A stretch of DNA of 64,000 nt from Psychrobacillus sp048572895 (GCF_048572895.1 NZ_CP183878.1:1-64000), one strand, 5' to 3'; positions 8,523 through 18,259 are shown, counted from the first letter of the stretch. The notes: generated by a model not told the origin, from the letters alone. Made by a program: numbers and translations.

Positions 8523-10577
8523 GTGGAGAATATATTCAATTTTAATAACGATAGTCCTGTAAGTAATTCATATATAGAAATAACTGGCGACTACTCTATG
8601 ATAATAGTAGCGATTTCGGTCATTATAGCAGTAGTAGCATCCTATACGGCCCTGTCATTGAATAGAAGAGCAAGAGAAAATAGTTTTTTTCATAAAAATT
8701 TCTGGTTATTGCTAGCCTCTATCTGTTTAGGGTTTGGTATATGGTCTATGCATTTTGTAGGGATGGGTGCTTTTTCGTTACCAGTAAACATGGGGTACAA
8801 TAATATTATTACGCTAATTTCAATTATTCCAGCCATGCTAGCATCATTCATAGCTTTCTATTTGGCAAATCTTCCAAGAAGAAACATTTGGTCATATATT
8901 TTTGCTGGAATTGCAATGGGGACAGGAATTTCCTCTATGCATTATATCGGAATGTATGCGATGGAAATGGATGTTGTTTATACTTATGACCGCCTACTGT
9001 TTATAGCGTCTATTTGTATTGCAATTATTGTTTCTGTAATTGCAGTTTATATTTTTTCAAAGGTCCAAACGTATAAGACGCATTATATAATTCAACTATT
9101 AATTTCTTTAATCATGGGATTGGCTATCTCTAGTATGCATTACACAGGCATGGCAGCTATGCACTTTTATATACCGGAAGGGTATGAATTACACAAAGGT
9201 CATTCTCATATGACGGAAATGTATGGACTAGCGATTATCGTAACGTTGGGAATGGCTGTGCTTCTGGGTATTTCATTACTCTCTAGTTTAATAGACCGTT
9301 ACATCGAGTACCGGGCAAATTATTACGATGCATTAACACAGCTACCAAATCGTCGATTGTTTGAGAAAAAGCTTCAGACGCCAAAGGTTTTAGCTGTTTG
9401 GCATATACATGATTTAGAATATATTAATAGAGAATTCAGTTATGCTTTCGGTGATGATGTGATCCGTGCTTTAGTACTTATATTCAAATCTAGAACACCT
9501 TCAAAAACAGAGATTTATAGAATTGAGGGGCATCGTATTGCTCTAGTAGCTAGGGATGTGGATAGCGCAAAACAATTAATAGATGATTTGAAGGAAATAG
9601 CAGATGTTCTTCGTCAACCTATACTCGTTAAAGACCAAGAAGTTTTTTCATATGGCGTATGTGCGATATCGGAAGCAGACCAGTTTGATAATGCACCTAA
9701 TATTTATACAAATGTACTTGCTGTTCTAAACTACCCATCTATCACATATAATCATAATATTGTTTACTATGATCCGAGTGTTCATACGTATACATTTGAA
9801 CGCGAAATAGCAGAAGATGTCATTCGAGCTATGAGGGAGGATGAATTATTTCTTGTTTACCAACCGAAAGTTCGCTTAACCTTACAAAACATTGCAGGTC
9901 TTGAGGCATTATTAAGATGGAATCATCCAAAGTATGGGGTTCTTTCACCTGCTGTTTTTATTCCTATTTTAGAAGAATATGATCGTATGATTAGTGTGAC
10001 AAATTGGATTATAGACCGAGTGTGTCAACAAATGGCCAACTGGCAACAAGAAAATATTTCATTTAAGCAAGTTGCTATTAATATTCCAGGTGAGTATGTA
10101 ACTTCACCACTATTATTAAAGGTATTAAAACAAAAACTGAATGATTATGGTCTGGAACCCACACAAGTAGAATTAGAAATTACAGAGAATAGTTTTGTTA
10201 AAAATATGGAAGAGGCTATGAGGTCTGTAGGAGCGTTTAGACGAGAAGGTTTCTCTGTCGCATTGGACGACTTTGGAACTGGCGTTTCATCACTTTCTTA
10301 TTTAAAGCAAATGCCGATATCCACCTTAAAAATAGACAAATCTTTTATAGATGATGTACCGATATCGCCTAAAGATTCAGCGATTGTCCAAGCGATTATT
10401 ACATTAGGAGAATCATTAAACTTAAATATAGTTATCGAAGGTGTAGAAAAGAAGGAACAAGTAGATTTCTTAACAAACACTAGTGAAGATCCTATTTTTC
10501 AAGGATATTATTTTGCAAAACCAATGAAACCTCATGACCTTATTAAGTGGTATCGAGAAGCCAGAGTGGAAGATTGA
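8523..10577 (+). CDS. MHYT membrane sensor with degenerate GGDEF and intact EAL domain (684 aa)
   Basis: The protein has an N-terminal seven-helix MHYT sensor with three motifs, SMHFVGM (about 75), SMHYIGM (about 138) and SMHYTGM (about 204), thought to bind a metal or gas ligand. A GGDEF fold follows (about 265-415), whose signature reads RIEGHRIALVARD, so the catalytic GGDEF is lost. Then comes an EAL domain (about 436-675) with EALLRW and DDFGTGVSSLSYLK intact, predicting c-di-GMP phosphodiesterase activity. The start is GTG after AGAGGAG. It is monocistronic; the terminator overlaps the stop codon. Confidence 0.92.
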   Translation: MENIFNFNNDSPVSNSYIEITGDYSMIIVAISVIIAVVASYTALSLNRRARENSFFHKNFWLLLASICLGFGIWSMHFVGMGAFSLPVNMGYNNIITLISIIPAMLASFIAFYLANLPRRNIWSYIFAGIAMGTGISSMHYIGMYAMEMDVVYTYDRLLFIASICIAIIVSVIAVYIFSKVQTYKTHYIIQLLISLIMGLAISSMHYTGMAAMHFYIPEGYELHKGHSHMTEMYGLAIIVTLGMAVLLGISLLSSLIDRYIEYRANYYDALTQLPNRRLFEKKLQTPKVLAVWHIHDLEYINREFSYAFGDDVIRALVLIFKSRTPSKTEIYRIEGHRIALVARDVDSAKQLIDDLKEIADVLRQPILVKDQEVFSYGVCAISEADQFDNAPNIYTNVLAVLNYPSITYNHNIVYYDPSVHTYTFEREIAEDVIRAMREDELFLVYQPKVRLTLQNIAGLEALLRWNHPKYGVLSPAVFIPILEEYDRMISVTNWIIDRVCQQMANWQQENISFKQVAINIPGEYVTSPLLLKVLKQKLNDYGLEPTQVELEITENSFVKNMEEAMRSVGAFRREGFSVALDDFGTGVSSLSYLKQMPISTLKIDKSFIDDVPISPKDSAIVQAIITLGESLNLNIVIEGVEKKEQVDFLTNTSEDPIFQGYYFAKPMKPHDLIKWYREARVED

Positions 10578-10602
10578 AATCTTTCTAATTCTGGTTTTTT
10601 TT
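10561..10602 (+). terminator. Intrinsic terminator overlapping the EAL gene stop
   Basis: CCAGA...AAGATT pairs with AATCTT...TCTGG, followed by eight T. The stop codon lies in the loop. Confidence 0.75.
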
Positions 10603-10680
10603 GTTGTTTCATAAAATTCAATGGCTTTTGGACATAAAAAGAGGGAAGTATTACTATAAAGTATAGGAGGTGCTAGTAAA

Positions 10681-11592
10681 ATGTCCAAACAAAACCCTAT
10701 TTCAACAATTGACATGAAGGCTCTTATTCCTTTAATCAGTAAGGAATTCAAAAGGTACTTTACGAAAAATATTAGAGCATTATATCACTATACAAATCTA
10801 GAAGGTGCGCAAGGAATAATTAGCAATAAAACTTTTTGGGCTTCGCATATAAAGTTTATGAATGACTCGAAAGAATATAGTCATGGGCTAGAAGTATGTG
10901 AAAGTATCGTTCAAAAGCTCATTCAAGAATTACCATTAGAAAATCCTAGAAGGACATACTTAGAAGCAGTTTTTACAATTCTGGAGGAACAGGATACTGA
11001 TATTTTTGTTGTGTCATTTTGCGAAAGCGGAGACCTACTAAGCCAGTGGAGAGGATATAGCAGAAGTCAGCACGGCATCTCTATTGGATTTGATTTTTCA
11101 TCTTTATTTGATGTTTCCTTTCATTTAAGTGAAGAAAACTTTTTCCCCCGAAAGGTGATATACGATCATAAGCTGCAAGAACGAATTATTCGCAGGATTA
11201 TAAACGTCTCGCTTCTCAGTCTAGAGATAAGCGGACAAAAACCGCAGTTTTCTCCAAAGGAAGTGGCACGAACGATTGGTTACTTTCTCCCGTTATTTAA
11301 ACATGCTACTTTTTCAGAGGAAAAGGAATGGCGAATCATTGTGACAAACTCCAAGAGTATGCCGTATCAGCATGAGCTCAAATTCCGGGCAAGAGATAAT
11401 ATTATTCTGCCATATATCGAGTTAGAGACACATAACAAAGTACTTCAAAATGACAATAGACTTCCTGTCAATCAAATCATTATAGGCCCCTCCGGAACCA
11501 ATGAATTCACAGCAAGAAGCATCAATTATTACTTAAAAAATGTAGGATATCCAACTGTACCTATTAAACTCTCCCATATTCCTTATCGATAA
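10681..11592 (+). CDS. DUF2971 family protein (303 aa)
   Basis: The opening block ALYHYTNLEGAQGIISNKTF, followed by WASHIKFMNDSKEYSHGLE (about 32-72), is the DUF2971 hallmark, with later LLSQWRGYSRSQHGISIGF (about 118-136) and SEEKEWRII near 220. The family is cytosolic, of unknown activity, and often lies in accessory or defence regions. ATG 10681 follows AGGAGGTGC. It converges on the FUSC gene. Confidence 0.82.
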   Translation: MSKQNPISTIDMKALIPLISKEFKRYFTKNIRALYHYTNLEGAQGIISNKTFWASHIKFMNDSKEYSHGLEVCESIVQKLIQELPLENPRRTYLEAVFTILEEQDTDIFVVSFCESGDLLSQWRGYSRSQHGISIGFDFSSLFDVSFHLSEENFFPRKVIYDHKLQERIIRRIINVSLLSLEISGQKPQFSPKEVARTIGYFLPLFKHATFSEEKEWRIIVTNSKSMPYQHELKFRARDNIILPYIELETHNKVLQNDNRLPVNQIIIGPSGTNEFTARSINYYLKNVGYPTVPIKLSHIPYR

Positions 11593-11631
11593 AAGTAAAG
11601 GAGGATTATTATGCTATTTCTCAGTCCGATT

Positions 11632-13557
11632 TTACTTTTTTCCACTTGCCTGAATGGCATCCTGAAGATGATGCACCTCTGTTTGTATTTTAGAAAACCC
11701 AATGATGTTGGGCATCTCTTTTTTGGATAATATTCGCTCTTGTTCTGCTGATTTTGCCAACGTTTCAAATACAAGGAGTATTTTAGATAAATCATGATCC
11801 GATAGTACGGGGCGGCTTTTGTATTTAGCAGAGGAATCTAGTAAATATCCAAGGTGTTCGATGGAATGGATTGCTGGAAATAGTAGATCTAGCTTTGTAT
11901 TGTCTCGTGGTATTTCCCCTAATGCTGTAGAATATACAATTTTTAAATTGGTTAAATTTGTTTGCATTTTACTACGCTCCTTTGAATACTCAGGCTCCAT
12001 TAATGCAGATTCCTGTGAAAACAGAGTAAGTAAAAACTGCTGTTCACTACGAATTGTTTTGGCCATCGTATGGGCAAGTAAACTAGCTGCACTCTTTCGA
12101 TTCATCAAAAAGGCACCTATGAGCCCAATGGCACTTCCTATTAGGACATCAATTACGCGAGCTGACGCAAAAAAGGAGATATCATGAATTTTCGTAGTAC
12201 TCTCAGCAAGCAAAAGAGCATTCGGTGTGATGAATAAAGCAGCAATTCCATAACTCAATACGATGGCAAGCTCTGTTAGAAAAGTGAGGAAGAAAATAGC
12301 AATTGCAATAATATAACCCTCGGGTTGAAAGTATAGAATCAATGTTGCGATCAAAATTCCAATAATTGTCCCTAAAGATCGTTGAATTGCACGGTGGAAG
12401 GTAGCCATAATAGTTGCGCCTGATAGCACTGCTGCACATGATAGCGTAACCCAATAGGAACGTTCAAAATCAAATGATTGTGCGATAATAGCTGCTACAA
12501 ACAGCACAAAACCATATCGAAAAGCATTTAAAAATACGATTGAATTTTTATCAAAAGCACCACCTATTACAACTCGTAGTGACGGTTTAGAAATAACTAT
12601 TTCTCGTTGAATAACAGACATTGAGTCGCTTGCAATAATAGCAGTATCTTTAACTAAATCATGTAAAATAGTTAAATCATTTGTACTTTCATCCTGTGGA
12701 ATTTTTATTTTAGATTTAGGGTTATCAAATGATTGTGCGATGGAACGGATTGATTCACTAAGTTCCATAGGTAAAGGCTGATCTATTGATTCCATCTTTT
12801 CAATGATATGTAGAAAGATGTTATTCGCCTGTCCATTTAGTAAATATAGCCGTTTATAGGGTTCTGTTATCCTCCACGGAATATAGCCAGAATGGATTAA
12901 GTCTTCTGCTGACTTTAGTGAGGAAATAATTTTTTGTTTAGAGTTGTTTAATTGGTCTGTTCCAACTAGTTCTAGGAAACTAGCTAGCTCCAGATATACT
13001 TTTTTCACGGCCATCTTTTCGGGACCGTGAGGATTATTTAACCAACCAGTCATTCCCATAATCCATGAAAACGCTCCACCTAAGAACACAAGTCCCGCTC
13101 GAATAGGGGCTAGTTCAGGATCAACTGGCATACCAGTAGCCATTAAAAAGGTAAGAACAAAGAAAATAGCAGCTGGTCCAGTGATTCTTAGTGCTCCAAA
13201 TAAGAAAGTGACAAGAGCACCAATAATAGCGACTACTATTGCAGATAAAAGGGCATAGGGAGCAAGTAAAGTTCCGAGACCCATAACAAATGATAGCCCA
13301 GTTACTGCAAATAATAATTTTTTGGCTCTAAAAGCATAAGGAATATTAAACACATATAGATAAGTCAAGCCGCCAAGACCTGCTGTTAGACCGTATTCCA
13401 AGTTTCCAAGTAAGAATCCAATGAGGACTGGCAAACCTGCACAAACTCCTGCAGTAAAAGCTTTTAACCAAGGAAGAGGGTTTTTATTTATGGTAAATGC
13501 CTGTTTAATGGTTAATAGTAGTGTAGCCATTATTGACTCAGTAGGTTTATTTTTCAA
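11632..13557 (-). CDS. FUSC / aromatic-acid-exporter family membrane protein (641 aa)
   Basis: There are two blocks of transmembrane helices (about 30-170 and about 350-475), each followed by a cytoplasmic helical region. This is the usual layout of the fusaric-acid-resistance (FUSC/YccS/AaeB) family. The second block includes YWVTLSCAAVLSGATIMAT, then a RAIQRSLGTIIG-type motif typical of the family. The likely role is efflux of aromatic acids or similar compounds. The start is TTG 13557 with AAAGGGGG ahead. It is divergent from the TetR operon and separated from its operator by about 155 bp. Confidence 0.85.
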   Translation of the reverse strand: MKNKPTESIMATLLLTIKQAFTINKNPLPWLKAFTAGVCAGLPVLIGFLLGNLEYGLTAGLGGLTYLYVFNIPYAFRAKKLLFAVTGLSFVMGLGTLLAPYALLSAIVVAIIGALVTFLFGALRITGPAAIFFVLTFLMATGMPVDPELAPIRAGLVFLGGAFSWIMGMTGWLNNPHGPEKMAVKKVYLELASFLELVGTDQLNNSKQKIISSLKSAEDLIHSGYIPWRITEPYKRLYLLNGQANNIFLHIIEKMESIDQPLPMELSESIRSIAQSFDNPKSKIKIPQDESTNDLTILHDLVKDTAIIASDSMSVIQREIVISKPSLRVVIGGAFDKNSIVFLNAFRYGFVLFVAAIIAQSFDFERSYWVTLSCAAVLSGATIMATFHRAIQRSLGTIIGILIATLILYFQPEGYIIAIAIFFLTFLTELAIVLSYGIAALFITPNALLLAESTTKIHDISFFASARVIDVLIGSAIGLIGAFLMNRKSAASLLAHTMAKTIRSEQQFLLTLFSQESALMEPEYSKERSKMQTNLTNLKIVYSTALGEIPRDNTKLDLLFPAIHSIEHLGYLLDSSAKYKSRPVLSDHDLSKILLVFETLAKSAEQERILSKKEMPNIIGFSKIQTEVHHLQDAIQASGKK

Positions 13558-13708
13558 ATGAATTCCCCCTTTTTCACGTTTGTTGAAAGTTAAGATAACT
13601 AATTATACTGCTGATATTATGAAAATAATATTATTGGGATTCGGTAGAGATGGAATGTCCAATATAACTAATTTATGTTGTGCATATTTTAATAAAATAT
13701 CCACTTCT

Positions 13709-13759
13709 TTGACATTATACTAACCATTGGTTATAATATAACCAATGGTTAGTATAATG
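13709..13759. promoter_or_regulatory. Sigma-A promoter buried in a 47-bp perfect palindromic operator
   Basis: TTGACA (13709-13714), a 17-bp spacer and TATAAT (13732-13737) form a consensus promoter for the tetR gene. A perfect inverted repeat of two 23-bp arms around one central base (13713-13759) overlies it. The core is ACTAACCATTGGTTA and its mirror. This is a textbook layout for TetR autorepression. Confidence 0.88.
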
Positions 13760-13776
13760 AAAAGAGGTCACATAGT

Positions 13777-14394
13777 ATGAAAAGTAAACAGGAGCAACGT
13801 TCAGAGGAAACCAAAAAGTTGATATTGGAATCTGCTGCAAATTTATTTGCCCAAAAAGGATATGATGCAGTAACGATTCGAGAAATTGCAAAGGATGCGG
13901 GCTGTTCACATACAGCGATCTATCTATATTTTAAAGATAAGGTAACATTACTTCACCAGTTGTCTTTGCCACCATTGCACCAGCTACATCAAAAATTGCA
14001 GGCTATCGCAAAGGTGGATTCGTTATCCTCCGAAAGGAAGCTAAAAGAAATAAGTTTAGAGTACATTTCCTTTTGTTTAAAAAACCGTAATATGTATGAT
14101 ATTTTTTTTAATGCTAAATCCTCGAGAGTGGATGAAAAGCCAGAATTAGAGGTCAACCAACTTCGACTTGAAATATTTGAACTATTGAAATCGATTATCA
14201 GGGAAAATCTCTCCATTTCAAATGATGAACAGCTTTTAGCATTTTCTCGAATTTTTTATTACCAACTGAATGGGGTGTTAAGTACATACTCTTATCAGCA
14301 TGAACCGCTCGATATACTAATGGAAAGATTGAAACCAACGTTTAACCTAGCGATAGAAATTTTACTTTTAGGCTCTCAAGAAAAATTAAAGTAA
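13777..14394 (+). CDS. TetR/AcrR-family regulator (205 aa)
   Basis: The N-terminal helix-turn-helix runs KLILESAANLFAQKGYDAVT followed by IREIAKDAGCSHTAIYLYFK (about 14-53). The helical ligand-binding C-terminal domain is of normal length. It almost certainly binds the 13713-13759 palindrome and represses itself, the MBL-fold gene six bases downstream and the DUF2568 gene, and possibly the divergent FUSC exporter (inference). Confidence 0.92.
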   Translation: MKSKQEQRSEETKKLILESAANLFAQKGYDAVTIREIAKDAGCSHTAIYLYFKDKVTLLHQLSLPPLHQLHQKLQAIAKVDSLSSERKLKEISLEYISFCLKNRNMYDIFFNAKSSRVDEKPELEVNQLRLEIFELLKSIIRENLSISNDEQLLAFSRIFYYQLNGVLSTYSYQHEPLDILMERLKPTFNLAIEILLLGSQEKLK

Positions 14395-14406
14395 GGGGAA
14401 ATGACA

Positions 14407-15090
14407 ATGCAGGCAAAAAAGATTTCTGCGCATATTTGGAACTTGAAAACATGGATGATAATTCCTATTCATGTATGGGTCGTAGTTGATAAAGAAGGAA
14501 TCACGTTAGTAGATGCAGGAATGCCAATGATGACAAAAGGAATCATGAACTTCATGGAACAACTAAATGCCGGTCCTATACAAAGAATACTCTTAACACA
14601 TGGACACTCCGATCATGTTGGAGCGGTAAAAGGAATTTTGAAAAAGTATGAAGTTCCAGTGTATGCTCATCAAATTGAAATCCCTTATATGGAGGGCCAA
14701 GTCGTTTACCCCAATCGTAAAAAGTTGGAGAATAATATTCCAAAAACGGTAACTACACCCTTATTAGAAGACGACTTAAAAAATTTAAAGAAAATCGGGG
14801 AACTTACACCTTATTTCACACCAGGGCATTCTCCAGGTCACGTCGTCTATTACCATGAGCAAGACCAAGTATTGTTAGCTGGAGATTTGTTCACTTCTAA
14901 AAAGGGGAAGCTCAAGCAACCTATGTCTGCATTCACAGCAGATATGAGGCAAGCCGTAGCAAGTGCAAGTATAATAGGCCAATTAAAGCCGAAGCAGCTA
15001 GAAGTATGTCACGGAAATACAGTGTTTCAACCTTCCGATCAACTAGAGGAATACATAAAAACTAAGGAGAGAAAACTAGGAGGTCATTAG
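14407..15090 (+). CDS. MBL-fold metallo-hydrolase (227 aa)
   Basis: The dinuclear metal motif THGHSDHVGAVKG (HxHxDH, near residue 60-72), FTPGHSPGHVVYY, AGDLF and the late CHGNTV block give the full set of metallo-beta-lactamase-fold ligands. The substrate is unknown. Two ATGs compete: 14401 lies only 2 bases after AAGGGG, whereas 14407 has 8-base spacing, so 14407 is chosen. It is co-transcribed with tetR and with the DUF2568 gene, whose ribosome site lies in this gene's 3' end. Confidence 0.88.
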   Translation: MQAKKISAHIWNLKTWMIIPIHVWVVVDKEGITLVDAGMPMMTKGIMNFMEQLNAGPIQRILLTHGHSDHVGAVKGILKKYEVPVYAHQIEIPYMEGQVVYPNRKKLENNIPKTVTTPLLEDDLKNLKKIGELTPYFTPGHSPGHVVYYHEQDQVLLAGDLFTSKKGKLKQPMSAFTADMRQAVASASIIGQLKPKQLEVCHGNTVFQPSDQLEEYIKTKERKLGGH

Positions 15091-15091
15091 G

Positions 15092-15437
15092 ATGTTGATA
15101 TTCAAATATACAGTATTTGGTATTTGGCTTGTTTTTTGCTATGGAGCTATTAACGCTTGGTGCTTTTTGTTACTGGGGTTTTCATATGAACAAAGGATGG
15201 CTCATCAATACAATACTTGGAATTGGAACACCACTACTAGTTGCAGTATTTTGGGGAACTTTCATAGCACCTAAAGCCACTTTCCCGGTGACTATTCCTA
15301 TTCGAATACTACTTCAAATAATCGTATTTGCACTTGCTACCACTGCCTTATTTGCAGCGGGCAAAAGTAAACTAGCTATTATATTTGGTTTTATTGTTTT
15401 AATAGAAATGATTTTAATGTATTCCATAGAGGAATGA
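15092..15437 (+). pseudogene. DUF2568 (YrdB-like) membrane protein, frameshifted at a T6 run
   Basis: ATG 15092 has a perfect AGGAGGT site and encodes MLIFKYTVFGIWLVF. The reading then leaves frame at TTTTTT (15132-15137). The other frame carries the rest: AMELLTLGAFCYWGFH through three further membrane helices to 15437. Removing one T joins them into a normal YrdB-type four-helix protein of about 114 aa. It is either a real frameshift, a phase-variable tract, or a one-base sequencing error. It is third in the tetR-MBL operon. Confidence 0.75.
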
Positions 15438-15513
15438 TAATAGAGTTGGCCCATATCATAGAGGAATCAGAACTAGAGTAAGCATGCAATTATTTAGAAC
15501 ACCATATAAAATA

Positions 15514-15537
15514 AATTATGCAAGCGCTTGCATAATT
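15514..15537. promoter_or_regulatory. cre-type palindrome ahead of the alpha-glucosidase
   Basis: TGCAAGCGCTTGCA (15519-15532) matches the CcpA cre consensus. It is the centre of a perfect 24-bp palindrome that overlaps a possible -35 (TTGCAT 15529-15534; -10 TAAAAT 15551-15556, spacer 16). Catabolite repression by CcpA, or a LacI/MalR-type local repressor, is expected. Confidence 0.82.
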
Positions 15538-15591
15538 GTTGTGGGAAGATTAAAATAACTCTATTAAGTTACATTTTAGGGCGGTGGAAAA

Positions 15592-17286
15592 ATGGGTCAG
15601 AAAATGGATCCTTGGTGGAAAAAAAGTGTCGTGTATCAAATTTATCCAAGAAGCTTTATGGATTCAAATGGTGATGGTATCGGGGATATTCAAGGGATTA
15701 TTTCCAAGTTGAAATACCTTCAAAAGTTAGGTGTAGATGTTATTTGGTTGAGTCCAGTCTATGATTCTCCGAATGATGATAATGGCTACGATATTCGAAA
15801 TTACCGAACAATTATGCAGGAATTTGGGACAATGGAAGATATGGAACAGCTAATTGAGGAAGCCAAAAAGCAAGGAATACGAATTGTGATGGATTTAGTA
15901 GTCAATCATAGTTCAGATGAGCATGAATGGTTTGTGCAATCTAGGTCTTCTAAGAATTCTAAATATCGAGACTACTATATTTGGAGAGATGGCAAGGATG
16001 GGCAACCACCTAATAATTGGGGCTCCGTTTTCTCAGGATCTGCTTGGGAAAAGGACGAGCTGACTGATTCTTATTACTTACATTTGTTCTCCAAGAAGCA
16101 ACCAGATTTGAATTGGGAACATCAACCTCTACGTGAGGAAGTGTACCAACTAATGACATATTGGCTCGAAAAAGGGATTGGTGGCTTTCGCATGGATGTC
16201 ATCAACTTTATATCGAAGGATGTACAACTACCAGATGGTATAGTACATCCAAATAAATTATATGGGGATGGAAGCCCATATTTTATTAATGGACCGAAAA
16301 TTCACCGTTACCTGCAAGAGATGAATGAAAAAGTATTGAGTAAATATGATGTGGTCACAGTCGGAGAAATGCCTGGAGCGACAACTGATGATGCGTGCAT
16401 TTACACAAATCCTGACAGTAAAGAAATGAATATGGTATTTACTTTTGAGCATATGGATTTAGATAGTGGTTATGAAAAATGGGATGTACAGCCGTTAAGG
16501 TTAATTGAATTAAAAAGAAATTTCGAAAAATGGCAGCATGCACTTCATAAAGTGGGCTGGAATAGCTTATATTGGAACAACCACGATCAGCCGAGAGTAG
16601 TATCCCGTTTTGGTAATGATGGAGAATATCGGGGACTTTCTGCCAAAATGTTAGCCATCTGTCTTCATATGTTACAAGGCACCCCGTATATATACCAAGG
16701 GGAAGAGCTAGGTATGACGAATGTGAAATTCCAGATGCTTGAGGATTACCGAGATATTGAGACATTGAATATGTACAAAGAAAAAATCGAACAAGGAATT
16801 TCGCATAAGGACATTATGCCTGGTATTTATGCAAAGGGTCGGGATAATGCGAGAACACCTATGCAATGGACTTCAGAGGGTGGCTTTACGACGGGTACTC
16901 CGTGGATTCGAATGAACCCCAATACTAGCGAGATAAATGCTGAGCAAGCGATAAATGATTCCGCTTCAATTTTTTATACGTATCAAAAGCTAATACAACT
17001 TAGAAAGCAACATGACATAATTACACATGGTAGCTTCCAACTTTTACTTGCGGATCATCCGAACTTATTTATTTATAAACGACAGTTAGCTGATGAAGAA
17101 TGGCTGGTAGCTACAAATTTCTCCGATCAAATTGAACAGCTAGAATGGAGTACCTTTGATGTACCATCAGATTCTGGAAAGTTAATTATTTCAAACTACG
17201 ACATGATTGAAATTAATGAAAAAATAGTAGAAATCCGTCCATATGAAGCCTTTGTGGTCGCTTTTAAAAAGGAGATAGAGAATTGA
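15592..17286 (+). CDS. malL: Oligo-1,6-glucosidase / alpha-glucosidase, GH13 (564 aa)
   Basis: The protein is a (beta/alpha)8 GH13 enzyme. The catalytic triad is visible: nucleophile Asp in GGFRMDVINF (about 202), acid/base Glu in VGEMPGA (about 259) and Asp in NNHDQPR (about 332). Val after the nucleophile (DVIN) is the marker for alpha-1,6 specificity, so it should cleave isomalto-oligosaccharides to glucose in the cytoplasm. The YQIYPRSFMDSNGDGIGDI opening is family-typical. It overlaps the glucokinase gene by 4 bp, giving a short sugar operon under a cre site. Confidence 0.93.
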   Translation: MGQKMDPWWKKSVVYQIYPRSFMDSNGDGIGDIQGIISKLKYLQKLGVDVIWLSPVYDSPNDDNGYDIRNYRTIMQEFGTMEDMEQLIEEAKKQGIRIVMDLVVNHSSDEHEWFVQSRSSKNSKYRDYYIWRDGKDGQPPNNWGSVFSGSAWEKDELTDSYYLHLFSKKQPDLNWEHQPLREEVYQLMTYWLEKGIGGFRMDVINFISKDVQLPDGIVHPNKLYGDGSPYFINGPKIHRYLQEMNEKVLSKYDVVTVGEMPGATTDDACIYTNPDSKEMNMVFTFEHMDLDSGYEKWDVQPLRLIELKRNFEKWQHALHKVGWNSLYWNNHDQPRVVSRFGNDGEYRGLSAKMLAICLHMLQGTPYIYQGEELGMTNVKFQMLEDYRDIETLNMYKEKIEQGISHKDIMPGIYAKGRDNARTPMQWTSEGGFTTGTPWIRMNPNTSEINAEQAINDSASIFYTYQKLIQLRKQHDIITHGSFQLLLADHPNLFIYKRQLADEEWLVATNFSDQIEQLEWSTFDVPSDSGKLIISNYDMIEINEKIVEIRPYEAFVVAFKKEIEN

Positions 17287-18179
17287 AGAAGGTACTGGGA
17301 GTAGATATTGGGGGAACGAAAATAAGAATGGGTGTCGTAAATGAACAAGGTGAAGTTCTAGTTGATAAAACGATACCAACTGTATTGCCTTTATATCCTT
17401 ACTTAGAGGAACAGGTTCTTGCGATGAAGAATGATGCACCAGACATAGCTGGAATTGGCATTGGAACAAGAGGAATGGTAGATGCAGCAACGGGTGTCAT
17501 CACGTTTGAAACAGAAATGCCTGGATGGCAAGGGACGCCTGTAAAAGCATTACTTGAAGCGGCAACAGGACTTCCGGTAGAGATAAACAACGATGCTAAT
17601 TGTGCTGCACTGGCAGAAGCTAGACTTGGTGCAGCGGCGGGATTCAACCAAGTAGTTTGTCTGACAGTCGGAACAAAACTAGGCGGAGGTATAGTGCTTG
17701 ATGGAAAAGTGATGAATGGGAAAAATGGTGGTGGTGGCGAGGTTGGTCACTTAATATTGTATCCAAATGGTATAGTATGTGGATGTGGCAGACCCGGCTG
17801 TAGTGAAGAATACGTATCTGGAACGGCTATCAAGAGACTTATCGAAGAGGGCAATGTCATCAATGCTGAAACCAATGAATTGGCGAAGCCTCATGATGTA
17901 TTTCGTTTAGCTATGGAAGGTCATGCTGGAGCAATAGCTGTTCGTGAACGTTTCCTTTCTGACTTTGCAATTGTTATCTCGAGCCTTCAAGCAGTCCTTG
18001 ATATGGACTGTGTCGTTATAGGCGGCGGTGTATCCGACTCTGCAGATTATTGGTGGGAAGAGCTTCTTGCCAAAGTAGAACCATTGAAGCTAAAACCAGT
18101 TCAGGTTCGACGTGCAAATTTTGGCAATGAAGCAGGAATGCTGGGAGCGGCGATGCTTGTAATAGATTCAACAAAATAA
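17283..18179 (+). CDS. ROK-family glucokinase (298 aa)
   Basis: The phosphate-1 loop VDIGGTKIRMGVV, the glucose-binding NNDANCAAL and GGGEVGHLILYPNGIVCGCG (ExGH motif), and the Cys-rich zinc site CGCGRPGC identify a ROK kinase. It would phosphorylate the glucose released by the upstream glucosidase. The TTG start shares bases with the glucosidase TGA stop (TTGA), with AAGGAG just upstream, so the two are translationally coupled. Confidence 0.9.
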   Translation: MKKVLGVDIGGTKIRMGVVNEQGEVLVDKTIPTVLPLYPYLEEQVLAMKNDAPDIAGIGIGTRGMVDAATGVITFETEMPGWQGTPVKALLEAATGLPVEINNDANCAALAEARLGAAAGFNQVVCLTVGTKLGGGIVLDGKVMNGKNGGGGEVGHLILYPNGIVCGCGRPGCSEEYVSGTAIKRLIEEGNVINAETNELAKPHDVFRLAMEGHAGAIAVRERFLSDFAIVISSLQAVLDMDCVVIGGGVSDSADYWWEELLAKVEPLKLKPVQVRRANFGNEAGMLGAAMLVIDSTK

Positions 18180-18184
18180 ACTAA

Positions 18185-18213
18185 AAGTGTGCATGATATA
18201 TGCACTCTTTTTT
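18185..18213 (+). terminator. Terminator after the glucokinase gene
   Basis: GTGCAT and ATGCAC form a short stem, followed by CTTTTTT. Confidence 0.65.
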
Positions 18214-18259
18214 ATTTATAAAATGCTCTATAATTTAATTAATATAAAGGAGCGGATAA

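Noticed and set aside
8303..8545. 80-codon plus-strand frame before the MHYT gene
   Set aside because: A/T-rich translation with low-complexity residues, no ribosome site, and overlaps the start of the well-supported MHYT-EAL gene.
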